In this document: one piece after another, positions 1-6,378 of the stretch
How positions within the stretch are numbered: position 1 is the first letter of the stretch
How the letters are laid out: every line of letters starts with the position of its first letter
From: Verrucomicrobiota bacterium
Lineage (GTDB): Bacteria > Verrucomicrobiota > Verrucomicrobiia > Opitutales > Opitutaceae
Assembly: GCA_023446735.1 (NCBI GenBank)
Contig: JAEXPQ010000222.1
Span: 1-22,798 of the forward strand
Direction: 5' to 3'
Length of the DNA stretch: 22,798 nt
Position numbers and translations under genes: made by a program
The notes under the pieces: model-generated
Told to the model about the DNA's origin: nothing
Seen by the model: only the letters and a program-made list of their open reading frames with translations
Databases searched by the model: none

Positions 1-180
1 GCGCTCGACGGCGCGCACGGTGCCCGGCAGCTCGGTGCGGCGCAGGTCGGTGATCGCGCGCACCGTGGTGGTGCGGACGGCGACGGTGGGCAGCGCGGGG
101 GCGGCGGCGTGCGGGTCGCGGCCGCAGCCGCTGGCGAGCAGCGCGAGGGCGAGGGCGGGGAGGGCGAGGTGGTGTTTCAT
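1..180 (-). CDS. RND efflux periplasmic adaptor (MFP/HlyD family), N-terminal fragment
   Basis: This is the first 60 codons of a gene that runs off the left edge. The start ATG is at 180. The protein opens with a short Lys/His N-terminus and a hydrophobic stretch ending in LLASGC, a lipobox, so a lipid-anchored periplasmic protein is predicted. After it comes an Ala/Pro linker and a VAVRTTTVRAI...TELPGTVRA segment, typical of the first beta strands of membrane-fusion proteins that join an RND pump to an outer-membrane channel. The pump gene would lie beyond the window. It is downstream of the DUF6132 and DUF2892 genes on the same strand and probably belongs to their ArsR-controlled group. The adaptor call rests on only about 35 mature residues. 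Confidence 0.7.
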   Translation of the reverse strand, partial: MKHHLALPALALALLASGCGRDPHAAAPALPTVAVRTTTVRAITDLRRTELPGTVRAVER

Positions 181-200
181 GGGATAGCGGGCTGGGAACG

Positions 201-242
201 GTTGCCGGTAGGCAGTGGACGGTGGACCGTGGGCGGGCGGCG
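201..242. repeat. Short heptamer-periodic tract (about 6 units)
   Basis: Between the adaptor start and the DUF6132 stop the sequence reads in 7-base steps: gttgccg, gtaggca, gtggacg, gtggacc, gtgggcg, ggcggcg. The units match those in the longer array at 5382-5493 (gtggacg and gtggacc occur in both). It looks like a short relative of that array. Function unknown. Confidence 0.6.
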
Positions 243-243
243 G

Positions 244-420
244 TCAGGCGCGTACGGAGGAGAGGGCGACCAGGGCGCCGAGGACACCGCCGTAGATCGC
301 GCCGCGCCACCAGGTGGAGGTGAGCGGGCAGGTGCCGGAGGTGCACTGGCCGAAGTAGCCCATGAGGGCGCCGAGTATGGCTCCGATGAGGACGGGGGCA
401 AGGAAACGGAGGGCTCTCAT
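244..420 (-). CDS. Small DUF6132-type membrane protein (58 aa)
   Basis: This is a 58-residue protein with two predicted membrane helices, about residues 5-22 and 41-55. The loop between them carries GQCTSGTCPLTS, the conserved C-x-S-G-T-C feature I associate with DUF6132. The length fits that family. The start ATG at 420 places the first helix directly after a short basic N-terminus; longer upstream frames are low-complexity and not credible. The two loop cysteines could bind metal or form a disulfide, but no function is established. It lies on the same strand as the DUF2892 gene and the RND adaptor, so a link to envelope stress or efflux is inferred from context. Confidence 0.75.
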   Translation of the reverse strand: MRALRFLAPVLIGAILGALMGYFGQCTSGTCPLTSTWWRGAIYGGVLGALVALSSVRA

Positions 421-437
421 GGCGGAGGGCTGTGGAG

Positions 438-500
438 AGTTGAAGTGGAAAGTTGAGGTTGAAGGACGGATGACGGATGACGGAAGGCGGAGTGCGGGGG
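438..500. repeat. Degenerate heptamer-periodic tract (about 9 units)
   Basis: The sequence steps in sevens: agttgaa, gtggaaa, gttgagg, ttgaagg, acggatg, acggatg, acggaag, gcggagt, gcggggg. It lies between the DUF6132 start and the REP-like element at 512. Composition drifts from A-rich to G-rich units while the 7-base spacing is kept. It is noncoding on both strands as far as I can judge. Confidence 0.55.
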
Positions 501-511
501 CGGAGGAGCGC

Positions 512-637
512 AGGTGGACCCGATTGTCCCCAATCGGGTCGGAGACTCGGTCTGCGGCGGGCTGGATTTTGGTGAGAGCGGACGCCGTCCGTGGCGGCTC
601 AGGCACGCGACGGCGTTGGGGGCAACGCCGTCCACCT
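512..637. repeat. Paired REP-like hairpin element, copy 1
   Basis: A 126-bp intergenic element with inverted ends. The left end has the head AGGTG, then a perfect 10-bp stem GACCCGATTG / CAATCGGGTC around a TCCC loop (517-540). The right end has a perfect 10-bp stem GACGGCGTTG / CAACGCCGTC around GGGG (609-632), then CACCT. Both hairpins share the TTG-loop-CAA apex and an outward-facing GTGG-type head but differ in stem sequence. This is the layout of two REP sequences in inverted orientation. A second copy is at 21860-22022. REPs of this form are known to be mobilised in trans by RAYT transposases; none is in the window. Confidence 0.7.
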
Positions 638-649
638 AGTGATGGGTCC

Positions 650-934
650 TCAGGGTTTGCCGCAACCGCAGGAGCCGCCGGGCTTTTCGGACGAACCAGA
701 GCCGGAGTCGCAGGCGCACTTGCCGTCGTCGCAGCCGCAGGAGCCGGGCGAATCGGGGAAGAGCTTGCGGAGGATGTTGCAGGCGGGGCAAAAGCCGGTG
801 AAGGCGGACTGGATGAGGTTCACGCCGACGAAGGCGGCGAGGAGCAGCCACCACGGGCTGACCCAGTGCCCGAGGGCGAGGCTGGCGAGGACCATGGAGC
901 CGGCGAGGACGCGGATGCGGTATTCGAGTTTCAT
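650..934 (-). CDS. DUF2892 (YgaP-type) membrane protein with Cys-rich tail
   Basis: A 94-residue protein. Residues 1-45 match the inner-membrane DUF2892 module: a basic start (KLEYRIRVLAG), one helix, the HWVSPWWLLL segment and a second helix ending FVGVNLIQSAFTGFCPACNILRKLF, with its characteristic CPAC. After residue 60 there is an unusual Gly/Ser/Cys tail with CGC, CAC and CGCG groups that may bind metal. The start at 934 was chosen because it begins the domain; an upstream in-frame start at 997 would overlap the divergent promoter. It is divergent from the ArsR-type gene. DUF2892 proteins often sit with rhodaneses and thiol-responsive ArsR regulators, so a sulfur or metal stress role is plausible but unproven. 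Confidence 0.82.
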   Translation of the reverse strand: MKLEYRIRVLAGSMVLASLALGHWVSPWWLLLAAFVGVNLIQSAFTGFCPACNILRKLFPDSPGSCGCDDGKCACDSGSGSSEKPGGSCGCGKP

Positions 935-960
935 AGGAAAGAGGAGTTGCGTTTCACTGA

Positions 961-976
961 ATAGCCACATAGTTAT
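961..976. promoter_or_regulatory. Candidate ArsR-type operator in divergent promoter region
   Basis: Between the DUF2892 start (934) and the ArsR start (1027) lies the only AT-rich stretch of the area. It holds the imperfect dyad ATAGCCACATAGTTAT, with ATA...TAT ends of the kind many ArsR/SmtB operators show. On the minus strand a TTGACG and a TATAAC are visible but only 14 bases apart, so the core promoter assignment is uncertain. Autoregulation and control of the DUF2892 side are inferred from position. Confidence 0.35.
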
Positions 977-1026
977 ACGGAAGATTGAAGTCGTCAAGTC
1001 CCAGGTTTCCGTTTGTGGTGCTCGGC

Positions 1027-1350
1027 ATGGCCAAGGAGCTGCCGACCGAAACGATCGAGCTGTTCGCCCAGCGTTTTCGCGCGATGGGCGAGCCGATGCG
1101 GCTGCGCATCCTGATGGCGCTGCGCGAGGGCGAGCTGAGCGTGACGGAGCTGGTCGAGCAGCAGGAGACGAGTCAGGCGAACATCTCGAAGCACCTCCAG
1201 GTGCTCGTCGCCTGCGGGCTCCTGAAACGCCGCAAGCAGGGGTTGAACGTGCTCTATGCGATCGCCGATCCCGGCATCTTCTCGATGTGCGACACGGTGT
1301 GCGGCAGCATCAAGAAGCATCTCGATGCGCAGGCGAAGATGCTGGGGTGA
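1027..1350 (+). CDS. ArsR/SmtB-family transcriptional regulator
   Basis: A 107-residue winged-helix repressor. The segment RFRAMGEPMRLRILMAL is the ArsR entry helix, residues about 47-61 (ETSQANISKHLQVL) are the recognition helix, and GLLKRRKQGLNVLYAI is the wing. Cysteines at 63, 88 and 92 (MCDTVC) are candidate sensing residues; the spacing is unlike the classical CVC arsenic site, so thiol, persulfide or other metal sensing is possible. I chose the ATG at 1027 because the domain starts right after it; a TTG at 985 is an in-frame alternative. It probably represses its own gene and the divergent DUF2892/DUF6132/RND-adaptor group. Confidence 0.88.
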   Translation: MAKELPTETIELFAQRFRAMGEPMRLRILMALREGELSVTELVEQQETSQANISKHLQVLVACGLLKRRKQGLNVLYAIADPGIFSMCDTVCGSIKKHLDAQAKMLG

Positions 1351-1370
1351 AGGGACGTCCTTCCAGTACC

Positions 1371-1745
1371 ATGGAATCAACTTCGACGAACTGGGCGGCG
1401 ACGGCGCAAGCGCTGCTTCGCGACCTGCAGAGCCGGAGCTATGAGGTCCGGGTCGGTGCTTCCGGCGGGATGTGGATCTGCGCGTCGAGCAGCGCGGACT
1501 CGATCACGTACTCGCACAACCTCGGTGGATTCAATCGGCCGACACAGGCCGCGGCCGTGGCGCTGTTGCAGCAGATGAGCGCGGTCCACCGGGAGTTGGT
1601 GGCGGCGAGCGAGGCGTTCCGGGCCTTCGTCGCCGACAAGCGTTTCCGCGCTGAGCTTGTCGTATTCTCCGGTCAGATGGACTTCCGGGTGGCGGCGCTC
1701 GGCGCAGACGGTGCGATCACCTGGTACGAGAAGCTGGATGCTTGA
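1371..1745 (+). CDS. Conserved-looking hypothetical protein (124 aa)
   Basis: I do not recognise this family. It starts 20 bp after the ArsR stop and may be cotranscribed with it. The protein has an alternating Arg/Glu-rich N-terminal helix, then a possible beta region (SYEVRVGASGGMWICASSS) and a long helix (residues about 60-100). There is no signal peptide or membrane segment. Codon use is G/C-ending and matches its neighbours, and the protein has no low-complexity runs, which supports real coding. It might be a small cytoplasmic alpha/beta protein; no function can be given. Confidence 0.6.
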   Translation: MESTSTNWAATAQALLRDLQSRSYEVRVGASGGMWICASSSADSITYSHNLGGFNRPTQAAAVALLQQMSAVHRELVAASEAFRAFVADKRFRAELVVFSGQMDFRVAALGADGAITWYEKLDA

Positions 1746-1768
1746 ACAGCGCTTCACCACGGCTCCGC

Positions 1769-1799
1769 GCGCCGCAGCCAATTGGTTGTGCTGCGGCGC
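1769..1799. terminator. Hairpin between convergent genes, likely bidirectional terminator
   Basis: A perfect 10-bp stem, gcgccgcagc / gctgcggcgc, encloses an 11-base loop. It lies 24 bp past the stop of the plus-strand hypothetical gene and 67 bp past the stop of the minus-strand hydrolase. There is no U-tract on either side, so intrinsic termination is likely but not certain. Confidence 0.5.
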
Positions 1800-1865
1800 A
1801 GTGCCCACGTCGAATCGGCTTCGGCGAGGCCGGTTACCGGGAGGACGGCCGGTAGGGCGGGCGAC

Positions 1866-3278
1866 TCAGTCGACGAGCTGGCCGCCGGGCTGGGCGTTCT
1901 TGAACTCGCCGGGGGCGCCGTCGATGCCGCCGAAACGGGCGGTCTCCTGATCGACGAGACGGCGGAGCACGATGTCGACGTAGAGCGTGGAATTGGGGTC
2001 GACGAAATGGTCGATCGCCCTGGTGTCGGAACGGAACTCCGCGGGGGCGTAGTACGCGAATCCTTGGTTGGGCCGGGCAACGACGCGGAAGCCGAACTGA
2101 CCGCCGGGAACCTTCAGCATCGTGTCGAAGTTCAGGAAGAAGGTGATGCGCTCGGGGCTCTGTTTGTTCACCTGCTTGTCGCCAAAGAAACCGGCGGGAA
2201 GTTTGTCGGGGTCGTAGCCCGGGCCGGCGAGGAGGATCACGTCGTAGTCGGTGACGGTGAAGCCTTGGTCGTCGGTGATCTGGAAGATGACCTGGAAGTG
2301 GCGGCCGCAGTCCGTGTCCTTGGTCTGCTCCTGCACCGTGCGGTCGGACCAGGATTGGGCGAGCGTGGCATAGGTCGCGGCATCCCGGGTTTGCGCTGCC
2401 TCCAGGATGGCGCCGACCACGGGTTTGGCGGGCGCATCGGCCAGCTTGGGGCTTCGCATGATGCCGAGCTTCTTTCCGGAGTGCGCCGCCGCCGGAACCA
2501 CGAGCAGCGGCGCCGCGTGCGAGCGGCGCAGGTCACCGCGGTATTCGAGCAGCGTGGCGATGCGGTTCTTCGTCTCTCGCGCCATAGTCACCGGAGTCGT
2601 GCCCTGGCGGAGCGTAAGCCAACTGTAGGCGAGGTTGGCGGCGGCGACCCGGACCACGCCATCGGAGCCGGCCTCGCCGGTGTACGGGTTGATGTAGTCG
2701 TACAGCGCCTTGTCGATCGTCTGGCCGGTGAGCACAAAGGGCATGAACGAGCTCCCGCCGGCGAAGGGTACGAGCGGCAACCAACGTTCGTTCAGCGATC
2801 GGGCGCTGGTGCTGCCGAGCGCGAGCCACTCGAGAATCTTCTCGCCCGGTTGGATTCCTTCGGCCCAGGCCTTGATCCGGCCCAGACGTTCCGAGCCGAG
2901 GCGGGCCAGGGCCGAGCCGTGGTTGGCGGGGGCGAGCATGATCAGTTGGGCGAGCGGGCACCCGGTGAGTCCGGTGGCGCCGTAGCGGTGCATCAGCCAT
3001 TCGCGGACAACGGGGCCGCCGGTGGAGTGCGTGATGCAGGCGAAGGGCGCGATGCCGCCCCGGCCGTCGCCGAGGGAGTCGCGCAGGGCGCGGTCGAAGG
3101 CGCGGACGACATCATCCATCCGGACCTCGTTGCGGAAGCTGATGTACCGGCCGAGGTGGATGTCGACCGGGTCGAGCGCGAGCCCGAGGGCGGCGGCCTG
3201 GGCGGCGAGGATCTCGGGCAGCTCTCCGTAGGTGTCCGTGTGGTGGACACTCCAGCCGTGGACGAAGGCGAGTTTCAT
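1866..3278 (-). CDS. Alpha/beta-hydrolase, lipase/esterase-like (470 aa)
   Basis: A serine hydrolase of the lipase/phospholipase type. The N-terminus gives the first strand and oxyanion turn (AFVHGW, residues 4-9). CITHSTGG carries the nucleophile elbow with Ser85. Plausible partners are Asp206 (GSDGVVRVA) and His266 (AAAHSGKK). Residues about 290-470 form a second, beta-rich region (FQVIFQITDD... ITFFLNFD... YVDIVLRR) that may bind lipid or lie against the catalytic domain. No signal peptide is visible from this start, so it appears cytoplasmic. The ATG at 3278 starts exactly at the first strand; the frame stays open far upstream only because it runs antisense to recQ. It converges with the gene ending at 1745. 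Substrate unknown. Confidence 0.8.
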   Translation of the reverse strand: MKLAFVHGWSVHHTDTYGELPEILAAQAAALGLALDPVDIHLGRYISFRNEVRMDDVVRAFDRALRDSLGDGRGGIAPFACITHSTGGPVVREWLMHRYGATGLTGCPLAQLIMLAPANHGSALARLGSERLGRIKAWAEGIQPGEKILEWLALGSTSARSLNERWLPLVPFAGGSSFMPFVLTGQTIDKALYDYINPYTGEAGSDGVVRVAAANLAYSWLTLRQGTTPVTMARETKNRIATLLEYRGDLRRSHAAPLLVVPAAAHSGKKLGIMRSPKLADAPAKPVVGAILEAAQTRDAATYATLAQSWSDRTVQEQTKDTDCGRHFQVIFQITDDQGFTVTDYDVILLAGPGYDPDKLPAGFFGDKQVNKQSPERITFFLNFDTMLKVPGGQFGFRVVARPNQGFAYYAPAEFRSDTRAIDHFVDPNSTLYVDIVLRRLVDQETARFGGIDGAPGEFKNAQPGGQLVD

Positions 3279-3470
3279 GGGATTCGGTGTTTTTGGGGGG
3301 CGCCGACGGGCCGACGCCGGCGGCGTGCCGGGCGAGGGTGCGTTTGACGCTGGGACCCTGGTGGTGCGGGCCAAGCGGCGCGGATGCCAGATAATTGGCA
3401 GGCGCGATACGGGGCGGGCGGTATTCCGCTTTTGCGCCGTGCCGTGCGCCGCGATGAACTGCGGGCCGCC

Positions 3471-5399
3471 ATGAGCTCGAACCACGCGACCCGCGCCCTT
3501 CTGCACGAACGTTTCGGTTTCACGGAGTTCCGTCCGGGGCAGGAGGCGGTGATCGCGCAGTTGCTGGCGGGCAACTCGGCGCTGGCGGTGTTCCCGACCG
3601 GAAGCGGCAAGAGCCTGTGCTACCAGCTGCCGGCGCTGCTGCTGGAGGGGCTCACGGTGGTGGTGTCGCCATTGATCGCGCTGATGAAGGACCAGGTGGA
3701 TTTCCTGGTCGGGCGCGGCATCGCGGCGGCGCGGCTGGACTCGTCGGTGAGCCGCGAGGCGTTCGAGGAGATCCAGGAGGGGCTGCGGGCGCGGCGACTG
3801 AAGTTGCTCTATGTGGCGCCAGAACGTTTCTCCAACGAGCGCTTCCTCGCGCGGCTCAAGACGCTGCAGATCGATCTGCTCGTGGTCGACGAGGCGCATT
3901 GCATCTCGGAGTGGGGCCACAACTTCCGGCCCGACTACCTGAAGCTCGCCCGCTACGCGCGGGAGCTGCGCGCGGGCCGGGTGCTCGCGCTCACCGCGAC
4001 GGCGACACCGGCGGTGGCGCGCGACATCTGCCGCGAGTTCGCCATCGCGCCGGAGGCGCACGTGAACACGGGATTCCATCGGCCCAACCTTACGTTGTGC
4101 GCCACCGCCTGCGCGGCGGAGGAGCGCATCGCCTTGCTCCTCGCGCGCCTGAAGGCGCGGCCGCCGGGGCCGACGATCGTGTACGTGACGTTGCAGAAGA
4201 CGGCGGAGCGCGTCGCCGCGGCGCTGGTGGCGGCGGGATTCGCGGCCGAGGCGTACCACGCGGGGATGGAGGCGGAGGTGCGCGAGGCGGTGCAGAACCG
4301 CTTCATGGCGGCGGAGCGAGCGATTGTCGTCGCCACGATCGCGTTCGGCATGGGCATCGACAAGGCGGACATCCGCGCGGTCTACCACTACAACCTGCCG
4401 AAGAGCCTGGAGAACTATGCGCAGGAGATCGGGCGCGCGGGGCGCGACGGCGGGCCGTCGCACTGCGAGATCTTCGCGGCGGCGGAGGATCTCACGGTGT
4501 TGGAGAACTTCACCTACGGCGACACGCCCACGGCCGAAGCATTGCGCGACCTGCTGAAGGAGCTGCTGCAGGGACGCGCGGCCGGCGAGACGTTCGATGT
4601 CTCGGCGTTCGAGCTGTCGGGGCGGCACGACATCCGGCAGTTGGTGGTGTCGACGGCGCTCACGTATCTCGAGCTCGACGGGCTGATCGAGGCGACGACG
4701 CCATTCTATACGAGCTACCAGTGGCAGTACCGGCGGCCGGTGGAGGAGATCCTCGCGCGTTTCGAGGGCGAGCGGCGGCAGTTTCTCGAACGCCTCTTCG
4801 GGCTCGCGAAGGAGGGGCGTACTTGGAGCACGGTGGTGCTGGCGGAGGCCGCGGCGGCATTCGGCGGCGAACGCGAGCGCCTGGTGAAGGCGCTCAACTA
4901 CCTCGAAGAGAAAGGCGACCTCGAGCTGCGTGCCGCCGGCGTGCGGCAGGGGTATCGCGTGGTGCGCGTGCCGGAGGGTCTGGCGGCGGTGTGGCACGAC
5001 CTGCGGCGGCGCTTCGCCGCCCGCGAGGCCGGCGACATCGCCCGGGTGGCGGGCGTGGCCAAACTCATCGGTGGCGAGGGCTGCCTCGTGCGGCGGCTGC
5101 TGGCGTACTTCGGCGAGGAACTTGGGCGCGACTGCGGTCACTGCGGGCCGTGCGCCGGCGCGCCGCGCGTGGAGCTCGCGCGGTCGGAACGCCCGGTGAG
5201 TTGGCCGGCGGAGGAGGTCGCGGCGCTGCGCGCACAGTACCCGCGCGAGCTTGGCGGGGCGCGGCAAGTGGCGCGGTTTCTCTGCGGGATCGCCTCGCCG
5301 GCGCTGGCGGCGGCGAAGCTCACCCGGCATCCGCGATTCGGATGCGCGGCGGAGGCGCCGTTCGCCGCGGTGATGCAGGCGGTGGCCAGTGGCCGGTAG
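3471..5399 (+). CDS. recQ: RecQ-family ATP-dependent DNA helicase
   Basis: A 642-residue 3'-5' DNA helicase for repair and recombination intermediates. Visible superfamily-2 motifs are the Q-motif region (FGFTEFRPGQ, 15-24), Walker A GSGKS (44-48), DEAH (140-143) with the RecQ-specific CISEWGHNFRPDY after it, TATATP, and motif VI QEIGRAGRDG. The RecQ zinc site is recognisable as a Cys followed later by DCGHCGPC. The C-terminus ends about 75 residues after the zinc site with no clear HRDC domain, though its last helices could be a divergent one. The ATG at 3471 matches the usual start; an in-frame ATG at 3384 would add 29 residues. Its last codons fall inside the heptamer array that begins at 5382. 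Confidence 0.95.
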   Translation: MSSNHATRALLHERFGFTEFRPGQEAVIAQLLAGNSALAVFPTGSGKSLCYQLPALLLEGLTVVVSPLIALMKDQVDFLVGRGIAAARLDSSVSREAFEEIQEGLRARRLKLLYVAPERFSNERFLARLKTLQIDLLVVDEAHCISEWGHNFRPDYLKLARYARELRAGRVLALTATATPAVARDICREFAIAPEAHVNTGFHRPNLTLCATACAAEERIALLLARLKARPPGPTIVYVTLQKTAERVAAALVAAGFAAEAYHAGMEAEVREAVQNRFMAAERAIVVATIAFGMGIDKADIRAVYHYNLPKSLENYAQEIGRAGRDGGPSHCEIFAAAEDLTVLENFTYGDTPTAEALRDLLKELLQGRAAGETFDVSAFELSGRHDIRQLVVSTALTYLELDGLIEATTPFYTSYQWQYRRPVEEILARFEGERRQFLERLFGLAKEGRTWSTVVLAEAAAAFGGERERLVKALNYLEEKGDLELRAAGVRQGYRVVRVPEGLAAVWHDLRRRFAAREAGDIARVAGVAKLIGGEGCLVRRLLAYFGEELGRDCGHCGPCAGAPRVELARSERPVSWPAEEVAALRAQYPRELGGARQVARFLCGIASPALAAAKLTRHPRFGCAAEAPFAAVMQAVASGR

Positions 5400-5493
5400 C
5401 CGGTGAGCGGTGACCGGTGGACGGTGAACCGTGGACAGTGGACGGTAACCGGTAGACGGTAGCCAGTGACCGGTGGACCGTAGACGGTGGCCG
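5382..5493. repeat. Heptamer tandem array, 16 units in register
   Basis: From 5382 to 5493 the sequence divides without slippage into 16 seven-base units of the form GTRRNCR, for example gtggcca, gtggccg, gtagccg, gtgagcg, gtgaccg, gtggacg, gtgaacc. Each begins with GT; variation is mostly at positions 3-5 and 7. The first two and a half units encode the end of RecQ and provide its stop. The array separates recQ from the convergent HNH gene. It resembles the short tandemly repeated heptamers known from cyanobacteria in form, not in sequence. Confidence 0.85.
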
Positions 5494-5505
5494 GGCCGGG
5501 GCGTT

Positions 5506-5991
5506 CTATGGGACGGATTTCGCCTTGCGGGCGGCGCGGCGGGCGCGGTTCAGCGCGGTGGTGAGCGCCTTGTGGCAGCGGTAGCAGACGACGCGGAGAT
5601 TGGCGCGGCCGTGTTCGTGGCCGCCCTCGCAGACGGGCTTGATGTGGTCGATCTCGTACCAGACGCGGCCGAGGCGCGGCCACCCCTCGGCGGCGGCGTG
5701 GTCGAGCGCGGCGCGGTCGCCTTCGAGCAACGCCTCGCGGACCTGCGCCCGGAGGCTCTCCGGGTGGCATCCACAGACCGAACACAAGCCGCGACCCAGT
5801 TCATAGACATGTTTGCGGACGACGCTCCAGTCGCAGCGCAGGCGCACGCGTTCGATGCACTCGGGCGTCGCCCAGGTGCGGCGTGGCGGGGCGACCTCGG
5901 CGCCGCAGCCGCAGCGGCAGAGCTTGCGGCCATGGGGGCCGCGCGCGGTCGGCACGGACGGCCAGGGCGGCAGGTGGGGGCGGCGTTTCAT
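5506..5991 (-). CDS. HNH endonuclease-domain protein (161 aa)
   Basis: A small HNH nuclease. Residues about 25-47 contain a first cysteine set (CRCGCG...C); around residue 70 there is CSVCGC; the catalytic core is EIDHIKPVCEGG...NLRVVCYRCH (residues about 113-140) with the DH pair, the Asn and the terminal C-x2-CH. These cysteines probably form a structural zinc site and the His residues coordinate the catalytic divalent metal. The Arg/Lys-rich C-terminus could contact DNA. The ATG at 5991 is preferred because upstream in-frame sequence is low-complexity. It has no methyltransferase or phage neighbours, so it could be an orphan genomic HNH protein of unknown role. Confidence 0.85.
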   Translation of the reverse strand: MKRRPHLPPWPSVPTARGPHGRKLCRCGCGAEVAPPRRTWATPECIERVRLRCDWSVVRKHVYELGRGLCSVCGCHPESLRAQVREALLEGDRAALDHAAAEGWPRLGRVWYEIDHIKPVCEGGHEHGRANLRVVCYRCHKALTTALNRARRAARKAKSVP

Positions 5992-6378
5992 CGGATGCAA
6001 GCTGTGGCGGTTGGTGGCGTCTCCGCCAAGCTCATTGGCCGGGGGGCTCCGGCATGGACCTTCGCGACAAAACGCCGTTGCTTGAGCAGGGCGAGTCTTC
6101 CCCGCCGAGCGGCGGCGCACCCGGCGGGTTCGCTTTTACTCACGGCTACCTGCTCCTTTTGGGCAGCACAGCCCAGGTATCGTGAGGATTGGCGGCTCGG
6201 GCCTGGCGAGCCGAAGGCGAAGACACGGAATCTTGTCCCGACCGCGACAGAATTCTGTGTCTTTGGTGGCGAGCGCCGGCGGGAGTTGGGAGCGGCGCGA
6301 TCGAAGCTCGCCCGCTCGGCCGATCAGATGCTCGGGTGGGCGCCCATCGGGCGGCAGGTGGGGGCGGCTGCGGGCGGC
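5992..6378. other. 387-bp intergenic region without a convincing gene
   Basis: I see no supported gene between the HNH start and the porB stop. It holds an imperfect inverted repeat at 6222-6261, a small ggctcg/cgagcc hairpin at 6194-6212, and a CCCGCCG/CGGCGGG hairpin followed by TTCGCTTTTA near 6100-6140. On the minus strand a GTG-started 50-codon frame with an AGGAG ahead of it exists near 6145, but nothing supports it as a protein. Confidence 0.5.
6222..6261. repeat. Imperfect 16-bp inverted repeat
   Basis: GACACGGAATCTTGTC and GACAGAATTCTGTGTC are separated by 8 bases and pair at 13 of 16 positions, with one further G-T wobble. It sits about 118 bp beyond the porB stop in the direction of por transcription. 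It could be part of a transcript end or a dispersed repeat. Confidence 0.5.

Noticed and set aside
935..1026. Standard sigma-70 promoter for the DUF2892 gene from TTGACG and TATAAC
   Set aside because: The spacing is 14 bases, too short for a normal promoter. Only the dyad is reported.
1782..3347. Plus-strand 521-codon frame opposite the hydrolase
   Set aside because: Low-complexity Gly/Val/Glu composition, no motifs, and fully covered by a recognisable gene on the other strand.
1866..5330. Very long minus-strand open frame of 1154 codons spanning the hydrolase and antisense to recQ
   Set aside because: Only the part from 3278 down is protein-like. The rest is Arg/His-rich antisense of recQ, a product of high GC.
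5382..5493. Possible CRISPR array
   Set aside because: The units are 7 bp with no spacers, so this is a tandem repeat, and no cas gene is present.
6120..6145. Small minus-strand gene with an AGGAG ahead of a GTG start
   Set aside because: About 50 Arg/Ala-rich codons without recognisable features; insufficient support.
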